A stretch of DNA of 6,396 bases from an uncultured Campylobacter sp. (GTDB lineage: Bacteria; Campylobacterota; Campylobacteria; Campylobacterales; Campylobacteraceae). A program made the translations under genes and the position numbers. The notes under the pieces are model-generated. The model saw only the letters and a program-made list of their open reading frames with translations. It made no database searches and was not told the origin of the DNA. Positions 1 to 5,471 of the stretch are shown here, in pieces (the first letter of the stretch is position 1; each line of letters opens with the position of its first letter). The DNA is taken from assembly GCF_938045595.1 (NCBI RefSeq), contig NZ_CALIBB010000231.1:1-6396 (forward strand), given 5' to 3'.

Positions 1-2
1 AT

Positions 3-65
3 CCAAGCTCGCACCTACTTGATTCGCAGGTGAGCGAGGAGATATGCCGCAAAGCAGGGTTGTAG
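3..65 (+). CDS. Possible 3' end of an unidentified gene
   Basis: One forward frame is open from the left edge for 20 codons and ends in TAG at 63-65; its last residues read SEEICRKAGL. The other two forward frames close earlier, at 20-22 and 31-33. I do not recognise a family from so short a tail. The same frame reopens after the TAG and stays open to TAA at 180-182, so this could instead be decayed or non-coding sequence. A GCATAA/TTATGC stem at 74-89 lies just after the TAG but has no T-tract. An open frame this short can easily arise by chance. Confidence 0.25.
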   Translation, partial: PSSHLLDSQVSEEICRKAGL

Positions 66-447
66 AATACCTCGCATAATTTTTTATGCCGCGGATTTAC
101 ATCGGCGCGAAAATTTAAAAGGCGAGATTTTGCGGCGAGTTGCGGAGTGCGGTCGCAAAATTTAAGGAATTTCGAAAACTAAATTTAGGCAATGAAATTG
201 CGTAGCAGGCTATAAAAATTTGTAGCAAAAAAAGATAAAATTTCGTAGCATAAAGGCGGAATTTTTCTATGAATTTTGTGATCTAAGTTTCGTGATGGAA
301 TTTTTGCGAAAAAATTTGGCACGATGAAATTTTACGCCACGCAAGCTAAGTAGCAATTTTTGCATAGTAAAGAATTTAGCGCTAAAATTTTACAGACAGA
401 ATTCCGCCCTGATAGGTCTGTCATGAAATTTTAGCTAAAGAGAGAAT
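66..447. other. Gene-free spacer upstream of surE
   Basis: No ORF with a credible start is visible on either strand. The sequence is dominated by AAATTT/AAAATTTT words. It holds a weak AT hairpin (74-89), a second inverted repeat with ATTTTGCG at 127-134 pairing with CGCAAAAT at 154-161, four scattered GTAGCA words (202, 222, 245, 350), and the large surE-proximal hairpin listed separately. GATAAAATTT at 234-243 recurs twice in the 1889-2571 spacer. No tRNA-like or protein-like signal was found. Confidence 0.6.
381..435 (+). promoter_or_regulatory. Large leader hairpin immediately upstream of the surE ribosome binding site
   Basis: GCTAAAATTT at 381-390 is the exact reverse complement of AAATTTTAGC at 426-435. 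Inside it, GACAGA (395-400) pairs exactly with TCTGTC (417-422), and CCT (408-410) can pair with AGG (414-416). The arms are separated only by a small 4/3-nt internal loop, so one long bulged stem-loop of 55 nt is possible. It ends 2 nt before the purine-rich RBS (about 438-444). GCTAAAAT at 381-388 also fits the epsilonproteobacterial -10 pattern gnTAnaAT; if used, transcription would begin near the inner GACAGA arm and leave a 5'-terminal stem-loop. There is no T-tract, so a simple terminator is unlikely. A regulatory role is inference. Confidence 0.45.
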
Positions 448-1227
448 ATGAAAGAAATTTTAATCACCAATGACGACGGATTCGAAGCGAGCGGACTTTT
501 GGAGCTTGCAAGCGCGCTAAGAGGGGTCGCAAACGTCACTATCGTAGCGCCGAGCTCGGAGAAATCGGCCTGCTCACACTCGCTTACTCTTACTCGTCCG
601 CTTAGATTTATCAAGCTCGACGACGGATTTTTTAAACTCGATGACGCTACGCCCGCAGACTGCGTGTATTTGGCGCTCCGCGCGCTGTATAACCGCAAGC
701 CCGATCTAGTGATAAGCGGCATAAATCACGGCGCCAACGTCGCGGAGGACGTGACCTATTCGGGCACGTGCGGAGGCGCGATGGAGGGGGTCTTGCAAGG
801 CGTTCCCGCGCTCGCGGTGAGCCAGTTTTACGTCGCGGATTCGCTGCAGCGATACGGATTTGATCTTGCATGCGAGCTCACGGTTGATCTAGTGGAAAAA
901 ATCTTTAAAAACGGCTTTCCGCTGCCGCCAAAGCAGTTTTTAAATTTAAACGTCCCTGCCGTTTCAAAGCAAGATTTCAAGGGGCTAGTAGTCGCGCCAT
1001 GCGGAGAGAAGCTCTACGACACCGACGCACAGCTAAACCGCAATCCGCGCGGGATGGAGTATTATTGGCTCGGCAAATCTACGCTCAGTTTTGATGCGAG
1101 CAAAAACGAAAGCAGCGACATTTCGGTGCTTTTTGAGGGGCGGGCAACGCTAAGCCCGATTAAGTTAAATTTGACCGCGCACGAGCAGATGAGCGCGCTA
1201 GAAAGGTGGATGAAAAACGATGAGTGA
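448..1227 (+). CDS. surE: 5'/3'-nucleotidase SurE
   Basis: This is the metal-dependent nucleotidase SurE, which dephosphorylates nucleoside monophosphates in the cytoplasm. The 259-residue product is of normal family length. It opens with the family's N-terminal strand and NDDG motif (residues 8-11). The expected divalent-metal ligands are all visible: D9, D10, S40 in the APSSEKS loop, and N93 in GINHGAN. ATPADCV (67-73), YSGTCGGAMEG (104-114), the C-terminal NPRGMEYYWLG (199-209) and LTAHEQ complete the family pattern. The ATG at 448 follows a purine-rich RBS (about 438-444), and the conserved sequence begins at residue 3, so the start is secure. The gene overlaps tcdA by 8 bp and is probably cotranscribed with it. 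A large hairpin lies just upstream of the RBS. Family assignment is near certain; the physiological substrate is not shown by sequence. Confidence 0.97.
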   Translation: MKEILITNDDGFEASGLLELASALRGVANVTIVAPSSEKSACSHSLTLTRPLRFIKLDDGFFKLDDATPADCVYLALRALYNRKPDLVISGINHGANVAEDVTYSGTCGGAMEGVLQGVPALAVSQFYVADSLQRYGFDLACELTVDLVEKIFKNGFPLPPKQFLNLNVPAVSKQDFKGLVVAPCGEKLYDTDAQLNRNPRGMEYYWLGKSTLSFDASKNESSDISVLFEGRATLSPIKLNLTAHEQMSALERWMKNDE

Positions 1228-1888
1228 GGTCGTAGTAGACCGCTTTTCGCGCTCGCGCCTGCTTTTCGGCGAGGATTTTGCAAGGCTGCAAAGCGCTAAA
1301 ATTTTAATATGCGGCTGCGGCGGCGTGGGCGGAGCGGCGATAGAGGCGCTGTACCGCAGCGGCGCGGTAGGCTTAAGCGTGATCGATTGCGATCGCTTCG
1401 AGATCACCAATCAAAACCGCCAGCTTGGAAGCGAGTGCCTAGGCGAGCTAAAATGCGAGGTTTTCGCGCGCAAATTTAAAGGCGTGACGCCGATCGCCGC
1501 TAGGATCGATGAGGAATTTTTATCTAAATTTGATCTGGCGCAATTTGATTTCGTAATCGACGCGATCGACGACGTGGGCGCTAAGATCGCTCTTGCGCTG
1601 CGCTGTAGCGAGGCGGGCGTAGGATTTGTAAGCTCGATGGGCGGCGCAAAGAGACTCGATCCCGCTAGAATCGAAATCCGCTCAATCTGGCAGACGCAGG
1701 GCGATCCGCTCGCGCGCAAGATCAGATACGAGCTGCGAAAGCACGGCTTTGCGGGCGATTTTGACGTCGTCTGCTCGAGCGAGCCGCCGCGCGTCAAATC
1801 GATGGGCAGCTTCATGGGCGTGACCGCGAGCTTCGGGCTTTTCATCGCAAGCTACGTCGTGCGTAGGCTAATAGGCGAGCGAGTTTAA
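1220..1888 (+). CDS. tcdA: tRNA threonylcarbamoyladenosine dehydratase (TcdA/CsdL, ThiF/E1-like family)
   Basis: The 222-residue product is an E1-like adenylating enzyme. It most resembles TcdA, which uses ATP to cyclise t6A37 to ct6A37 in ANN-decoding tRNAs. Visible features are an N-terminal RFSRSRLLFGEDF segment, the nucleotide-binding glycine loop GCGGVGG (32-38), the acidic strand end VIDCD (54-58), NQNRQ (64-68), DAIDD (114-118), SSMGGAKRLDP (138-148), GDPLARKIR (161-169) and SSEPP (186-190). The last three blocks favour TcdA over MoeB or ThiF, and the zinc-binding CxxC pairs of MoeB/ThiF are absent. It is shorter than E. coli TcdA (about 268 aa), mostly at the C-terminus. ATG 1220 lies inside the end of surE, with AAAGGTGG (1202-1209) as RBS. 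A surE-ThiF-like pairing also exists, as I recall, in C. jejuni (Cj0293-Cj0294). A different E1-like substrate cannot be excluded. Confidence 0.88.
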   Translation: MSEVVVDRFSRSRLLFGEDFARLQSAKILICGCGGVGGAAIEALYRSGAVGLSVIDCDRFEITNQNRQLGSECLGELKCEVFARKFKGVTPIAARIDEEFLSKFDLAQFDFVIDAIDDVGAKIALALRCSEAGVGFVSSMGGAKRLDPARIEIRSIWQTQGDPLARKIRYELRKHGFAGDFDVVCSSEPPRVKSMGSFMGVTASFGLFIASYVVRRLIGERV

Positions 1889-2125
1889 GCGGTTAAAATT
1901 TCATATCGTTTCGGCGCGCGGCTCCGCCTGGTCGTGTTTGACGGTTAAATTTAAATTTGGATATTTTGAGCTTTTGATCCGAGCGCGCTTTGCATGCGGT
2001 ACGGCGCGGCAAGTGCTTTGCGGCGCGCGATGCGGTTAAAATTCAAAAGCGGCGAAAGCGGAATTTTACCGGACGACGAAGATAAAATTTCCTCGGCGCG
2101 AAGGTGAAAATTAATTTGCAGCGAA

Positions 2126-2141
2126 GGATAAAATTTTATCC
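2126..2141. repeat. Perfect 16-bp palindrome
   Basis: GGATAAAATTTTATCC reads identically on both strands. It lies in the middle of the gene-free spacer, about 430 bp from the nearest downstream start codon. It could be a protein binding site or a chance extension of the abundant AAAATTTT word. Confidence 0.5.
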
Positions 2142-2505
2142 GCAAAGATCGGCACAGGCTTGCGTGCGAGATGAAATTTAAGGACCACGCGAGCTACACG
2201 CGCATGCCGATGTATACGGCGCGCAGTTTTAACAAGCCAGATAGCGGCCTAGGATTAAAATTTAAATACGCGGATCGCAAGCTTGCTCGTGAGCGAAATT
2301 TAAGCAAGCTGAGTTTGAGCGGATGTTCTTTGCGGCGGATTTTCGCAGCAGCGCGATTTGAAATTTTATCGCAGTTTTGAGCGCTTTTTGATGCAAAAAG
2401 AAGGCTCAGGCAAGCAAAACCAAATCTGCGCGCATCAGCCGCCGCGTAGCGCCTAAATAGCGCAAAGTGTAAGCAAGGCTCAAGCAAACGCAGCGGCAAG
2501 CTTAC

Positions 2506-2550
2506 TTCTAAATTCCATTTTTTACCGCTCGCAAAAAGCGGAATTTAGAA
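2506..2550 (+). promoter_or_regulatory. Long leader hairpin upstream of the nitroreductase-modD operon
   Basis: TTCTAAATTCC (2506-2516) is the exact reverse complement of GGAATTTAGAA (2540-2550). After one mismatch the stem continues with TTTTTT (2518-2523) against GAAAAA read in reverse (2533-2538, one G-T pair), giving about 17 pairs in 45 nt. A competing small stem, CCGCT (2525-2529) with AGCGG (2537-2541), shares bases with the long stem, so both cannot form fully at once. The hairpin ends 10 nt before the AAGGAG RBS (2561-2566). Two alternative folds beside an RBS could support leader control, but that is inference. An inverted-repeat binding site in DNA is the other reading. Confidence 0.5.
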
Positions 2551-2571
2551 ATTTAATTTAAAGGAGCAGCG

Positions 2572-3069
2572 ATGAATGAAATTTTTACACGCACGAGCGT
2601 GCGGAATTTTACCGAAAAAATGCCGAGCGACGATCAGATCGAGCTCGTGCTAAAAGCCGCGATGCAAGCCCCTAGCGCGGGCAACCAGCGCTCATGGGAG
2701 TTTTACGTAGTACGCGACCGCACCACGCTTACGCTACTTAGCAGCGTCGGCACCTACGGCGGCTGCACGAAGGATGCGCCGCTTGCGATCGTGGTCTGCA
2801 CGCGCAAAAGCGGCTTAAAATTCCAGCCCTACGCTCGCTACGACTGCGCTTGTGCGGCAGAAAATCTCTGGCTAGCGGCGCACCATTTGGGGCTTGGCAC
2901 CACGTGGCTGGGCGTAGCGCCCGATATTTACGCGATGGAGCGCGTAAGAGAAATTTTGGATCTGCCTGGGCATTTGGAGGCGTTTTGCATTATGCCTTTG
3001 GGCTTTCCGTCTCGCGTCACAAAGGCGCACTCGCGCTTTGAGCCCGCTAAAATTCACTTTGTAGGCTAG
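2572..3069 (+). CDS. Nitroreductase-family flavoprotein (small, about 165 aa)
   Basis: The 165-residue product is a compact member of the FMN-dependent nitroreductase family, whose members use NAD(P)H to reduce nitro compounds, quinones or flavins; the true substrate is usually unknown. Evidence is the N-terminal FTRTSVRNF (5-13, the family's RRSxRxF flavin-phosphate site with a T in place of one R), APSAGNQRSWEF (33-44), the helix DCACAAENLWLAAHHLGLGTT (91-111) with WLGV, and MPLGFP (141-146). It is shorter than NfsA/NfsB types. ATG 2572 has a strong AAGGAG RBS 5 nt upstream, and the family similarity begins within a few residues of it. modD starts 2 bp after its stop codon, so the two are almost certainly one transcript and possibly a functional pair. 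Cysteines at 65, 76, 92, 94 and 139 are noticeable, but I see no known metal motif. Confidence 0.9.
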   Translation: MNEIFTRTSVRNFTEKMPSDDQIELVLKAAMQAPSAGNQRSWEFYVVRDRTTLTLLSSVGTYGGCTKDAPLAIVVCTRKSGLKFQPYARYDCACAAENLWLAAHHLGLGTTWLGVAPDIYAMERVREILDLPGHLEAFCIMPLGFPSRVTKAHSRFEPAKIHFVG

Positions 3070-3071
3070 AT

Positions 3072-3923
3072 ATGTTTATTTCGCAGAGTAAAATCGACGA
3101 TCTTATCGCTAGCGACGGCGCGTTTTTGGACCTTACGACCGAGCTTTTGCAAGACTTTGTGGATCTAAACGCGCCCGCGCGACTTTCGATCGTAACGAGG
3201 CAGGATCTGATCTTTAGCGGCGGAGGAATCGCGCGCGAAGTAGCGGCGCGCGTTGGTTGCGAGATGCAGCATCTAGCGCGCGAGGGAAGCGCATTTTGCG
3301 CGGGGGATGAAATTTTTAGCGCGCGGGGGAGCTTCGAGAGCCTGCATAAAGCTTGGAAGATCGTTCAGATCGTGTTTGAGTACTCCTGCAAAATTTCAAC
3401 CTACGCACACGAGATGGTTGCGCTGATGCGAGAGGCGAATCCGCGCTGCGTGCTGGGCGCGACGCGCAAGAGCTTTCCTTTTGCGAAGGAGCTTTGCGTA
3501 AATGCGCTGATCGCGGGCGGCGGGAGCATGCACCGTCTGGGGCTGCACGACAGCGTCCTGTTTTTTTCAAATCACATTCGCGCGTTTGCAAGCTTTAGCG
3601 AGTTTTGCGCGCAGATCGCTAAATTTAAAGAGCGCGCGCCCGAGCGAAAGATAATGATCGAAGTGGCGAGTGAGCGCGAATTTAGCGAGCTCTTAGGCTA
3701 CGCACCCGATGCGATAATGTGCGATAAGATGTGCCCGGGTGAGCTTAGAGCCTGCGTTTTGAGGCGCGATGAAACGGCGCCGCAGATTAAAATTTGCGCC
3801 GCGGGCGGTATAAATAAAAATAACTGCGCCGAGTTTGCAGCCACCGGCGCGGACGTGCTCGTAAGCTCGGCGGTTTGGAATCAGGGCGTGTGTGATCTCG
3901 GCGGAAAGATAGAGCTTATCTAA
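3072..3923 (+). CDS. modD: ModD-like protein (quinolinate phosphoribosyltransferase fold)
   Basis: The 283-residue product belongs to the ModD branch of the nicotinate-nucleotide pyrophosphorylase (NadC/QPRTase) superfamily. ModD is found with molybdate transport genes, but its reaction is not established. Visible blocks are DLTTELL (20-26), GATRKSFPFAKE (129-140) matching the TRK phosphoribosyl-binding segment, GGGSMHRLGLHDS (149-161), E197 and D218 at the positions of the QPRTase acidic metal/substrate residues, and AAGGINKNN (243-251) with TGADVLVSSA near the C-terminus. The NadC-typical lysine block IKDNH reads FFSNH here (164-168), which argues for ModD rather than a true NadC. The start ATG is 2 bp after the nitroreductase stop and has only a weak RBS, so translation may depend on coupling. 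The downstream modA/modB genes support a molybdenum or tungsten link. Its function there is inferred from context only. Confidence 0.9.
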   Translation: MFISQSKIDDLIASDGAFLDLTTELLQDFVDLNAPARLSIVTRQDLIFSGGGIAREVAARVGCEMQHLAREGSAFCAGDEIFSARGSFESLHKAWKIVQIVFEYSCKISTYAHEMVALMREANPRCVLGATRKSFPFAKELCVNALIAGGGSMHRLGLHDSVLFFSNHIRAFASFSEFCAQIAKFKERAPERKIMIEVASEREFSELLGYAPDAIMCDKMCPGELRACVLRRDETAPQIKICAAGGINKNNCAEFAATGADVLVSSAVWNQGVCDLGGKIELI

Positions 3924-3978
3924 ATATTAAATTTTAAATTTTAAGGCGCAAAAGTCTAAAAAAGGGTATAAAAACGCA

Positions 3979-3992
3979 ATTTATTAATAAAT
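3979..3992. promoter_or_regulatory. 14-bp perfect palindrome at the modA promoter (candidate operator)
   Basis: ATTTATTAATAAAT is a perfect inverted repeat in the modD-modA spacer. Its centre is about 24 bp upstream of the candidate -10 box at 4007-4012, so it would cover the -35 region. This suits an operator for a repressor, such as a metal- or ModE-type regulator, but AT-rich palindromes also arise by chance here, and the sequence is not a clear match to the E. coli ModE site. Confidence 0.4.
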
Positions 3993-4004
3993 AAGAGTAT
4001 ATTT

Positions 4005-4012
4005 TGTAGAAT
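4005..4012 (+). promoter_or_regulatory. Probable modA promoter (-10 box)
   Basis: TAGAAT at 4007-4012 fits the core TAnaAT of the epsilonproteobacterial -10 consensus and is preceded by a T-rich ATATTTTG. A start near 4019 would give a leader of roughly 20 nt before ATG 4040, containing the AAGGA RBS (4030-4034). A second TATAAA word sits at 3967-3972. The 116-bp spacer shows no terminator after modD, so read-through is also possible. Confidence 0.5.
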
Positions 4013-4039
4013 TCTTAAAATTTCAAAAAAAGGATTTTC

Positions 4040-4741
4040 ATGAAAAAAATTGCTTTTATTTTAGCGCTTACGGCAAGCGTTTCGTTCTGCGCGGATCAGC
4101 TGATAATCGCAGCCGGCGGCGGATATAAAAAGCCCGTCTCGGCCGTGATCGAAAATTTGAAAAAAGAGGGCATGGACGTGGCGGGATCGTTTGCCAACCT
4201 CGGCCAGCTCGTCATTCAATCGCGCGAGAATAAAATTTCATTCATCGTGGGCGACGAGGCGTTTTTGAAAAAAAGCGATCTAAATATCACTAAATTTGAA
4301 AACGTCGGGCGCGGCACGCTAGTTTTAGTAACGCCGAAAAATATTAAAATAAACGACGTATCAGAGATTGCAAAATTCGATAAAATCGCGATGCCCGATC
4401 CTAAAAAGGCGATTTACGGTATCAGAACGAACGAGTTTTTACAAAACGCCAAGATGGAGCCGGTAAAAAATAAAATTTTAGCCGTTGCGGGCGTGCCGCA
4501 GGTAGTCGCATACGTCATCAACGGCGAGGTGCAGGCGGGCTTTATCAACAGCACCGAAGCGGTCGCCAAAAAAGATGAGTTCGGCTCGATCATCTACATC
4601 GACGAGAGCCTCTACAGCCCCGCATACATCGGCATCGCAATGCTTAGCGCGTGCGGCGAGCAGGCGCTTTGCGAAAAGGTGATGAAGGAGTTTAAATCGG
4701 ACCGCTCAAAAGAGATTTTTTCAAAATTCGGTCTTAAATGA
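4040..4741 (+). CDS. modA: Molybdate-type ABC transporter substrate-binding protein (ModA-like)
   Basis: The 233-residue precursor has a signal peptide (MKKIAFILAL, then a polar end with SFC|AD near residues 15-19; F before C does not fit a lipobox, so it is probably a soluble periplasmic protein). The mature part follows the ModA pattern: LIIAAGGGYKKPV (21-33), SFANLGQLVIQS (50-61), a VGDEAFL strand (70-76), NVGRGTLVLVTPK (88-100), KIAMPDPKKAIYG (115-127), GVPQVVAYVINGEVQAGFI (151-169) and ST at 171-172. The first ligand loop (AAGGGYKKP rather than AAASL) is unlike classical ModA and resembles an alternative subgroup I recall, so molybdate versus tungstate is unsettled. C205 and C211 could form a periplasmic disulfide. 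The RBS AAGGA precedes ATG 4040 by 5 nt. The stop overlaps the modB start as ATGA, so the two are coexpressed. Confidence 0.85.
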   Translation: MKKIAFILALTASVSFCADQLIIAAGGGYKKPVSAVIENLKKEGMDVAGSFANLGQLVIQSRENKISFIVGDEAFLKKSDLNITKFENVGRGTLVLVTPKNIKINDVSEIAKFDKIAMPDPKKAIYGIRTNEFLQNAKMEPVKNKILAVAGVPQVVAYVINGEVQAGFINSTEAVAKKDEFGSIIYIDESLYSPAYIGIAMLSACGEQALCEKVMKEFKSDRSKEIFSKFGLK

Positions 4742-5406
4742 GCAACATCGCTTGGATCGCGCATCCTTTGCTTTTAAGCGTCAAAGCCCTATTTTGCAGC
4801 TTTTTGCTGCTGATTACGGCAGGGCTTGCGATTGCGTATTTTTTAGCCTTTAGTAGATCGAAGCTTAAAAAAATCGTCGAAATTTTAGTGATTTTTCCGC
4901 TCATCTTCCCGCCGATCGCGACGGGATTTTTGCTTCTTTACATCTTTGGAAAGAGCGGATTTATCGGCTCTGCGTTAAATTTAGACATCGTTTTTAACTT
5001 TTCTTCATTGGTAATCGCCGCATTTTTGGTGGGTCTGCCGCTGTTTGTAAAGCCCGTGTGTGCGAGCTTTGAGCTCTTTCCGAAAAGCCTAATCGAAGCC
5101 GCGCAAATTTTGGGCAAAAACAGAGCTCAAATTTTCCTCTTCGTAATCCTTCCAAGCTCGCTTAAAACGCTCGGCTCCGCGCTCATTTTAGCGCTCTCGC
5201 GCGGGCTTGGCGAAGTGGGTATCACGCTGATGCTGGGCGGAAACATCGTGGGCAAAACAGACACTCTAAGCCTTGCGATCTACAACGCCGTGTATGACGG
5301 CGAGAACGAGCGGGCGCTGATTTTAAGCGTTTTGCTCGTAATTTTCAGCCTGATCTTATTCTTTGCGATAAGTCTTTTAGATAAAAAGCAAAATTTATCT
5401 AAATAA
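4738..5406 (+). CDS. modB: Molybdate-type ABC transporter permease (ModB-like)
   Basis: The 222-residue inner-membrane permease has about five hydrophobic segments, near residues 12-36, 47-70, 88-108, 142-160 and 194-214. The cytoplasmic EAA loop that docks the ATPase is clear: EAAQILGKNRAQIFLFVILP, residues 120-139. RGLGEVGITLMLGGNIVGKTDTLSLAIY (155-182) is the hallmark ModB C-terminal block. Length is normal for ModB. Its ATG overlaps the modA stop (ATGA at 4738-4741), and no AGGA-like RBS is visible before it, so its translation is probably coupled to modA. The expected ATPase gene modC does not follow: sodC lies 65 bp downstream. The permease must therefore use an ATPase encoded elsewhere, or a subunit shared with another transporter. 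The metal oxyanion specificity is set by the binding protein, not readable here. Confidence 0.92.
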   Translation: MSNIAWIAHPLLLSVKALFCSFLLLITAGLAIAYFLAFSRSKLKKIVEILVIFPLIFPPIATGFLLLYIFGKSGFIGSALNLDIVFNFSSLVIAAFLVGLPLFVKPVCASFELFPKSLIEAAQILGKNRAQIFLFVILPSSLKTLGSALILALSRGLGEVGITLMLGGNIVGKTDTLSLAIYNAVYDGENERALILSVLLVIFSLILFFAISLLDKKQNLSK

Positions 5407-5432
5407 GAAAAATTATTTTTTAAGTATTTTTG

Positions 5433-5440
5433 GATAAAAT
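5433..5440 (+). promoter_or_regulatory. sodC promoter (-10 box)
   Basis: GATAAAAT matches the gnTAnaAT epsilonproteobacterial -10 pattern at every defined position. It follows the T-rich run TTTTTTAAGTATTTTTG (about 5415-5431), the periodic T signal that replaces a -35 box in this group. Transcription would start near 5447, about 25 nt before the sodC ATG. This gives sodC its own promoter, apart from any read-through from modAB. Confidence 0.65.
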
Positions 5441-5471
5441 TGCACTCACATTTCACTTTAAAGGATTTATC

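Larger units (their letters stand above)
1889..2571. other. 683-bp gene-free spacer with short repeats
   Basis: No supported gene lies between tcdA and the nitroreductase gene. A 69-codon frame at 2171-2380 has no clear RBS and no recognisable protein signature, so I do not call it. Structures seen are three CGGTTAAAWTT copies (1890-1900, 1942-1952, 2033-2043), a perfect 16-bp palindrome GGATAAAATTTTATCC (2126-2141), GATAAAATTT at 2081-2090 and 2127-2136, a 13-bp direct repeat AAGGCTCARGCAA (2401-2413 and 2475-2487, one mismatch), an inverted pair GTAAGC/GCTTAC (2469-2474, 2500-2505), and the hairpin at 2506-2550. No convincing terminator follows tcdA: a weak GGCG/CGCC stem at 1913-1928 has no T-tract. 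The GC-rich stretches resemble coding composition, so decayed sequence is possible but unproven. Confidence 0.6.

Noticed and set aside
12..32. tRNA fragment suggested by the CACCT/AGGTG stem at the left edge
   Set aside because: The loop is 11 nt and lacks the conserved TTC-pattern, and no matching acceptor or anticodon arms follow.
435..722. 95-codon reverse ORF over the start of surE
   Set aside because: Serine-rich antisense shadow of surE; no independent support.
1411..1845. 144-codon reverse ORF inside tcdA
   Set aside because: It lies wholly within a gene with clear conserved motifs on the other strand and has no recognisable protein features.
2171..2380. 69-codon forward ORF in the large spacer
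   Set aside because: No clear RBS, no recognisable family pattern, and its sequence is built from the AAATTT words common to all spacers here.
2194..2499. 101-codon reverse ORF in the same spacer
   Set aside because: Arginine- and alanine-rich composition from GC-skewed sequence, no RBS or family signature, and it overlaps hairpin and repeat structure.
2402..2505. Insertion-sequence end suggested by the repeated AAGGCTCA words and the GTAAGC/GCTTAC pair
   Set aside because: The repeats are short, no transposase remnant was seen, and no flanking target duplication could be identified.
5408..5420. Terminator between modB and sodC (AAAAA/TTTTT)
   Set aside because: The possible stem is five A-T pairs with a 3-nt loop, too weak; the T-run is better explained as the upstream part of the sodC promoter.
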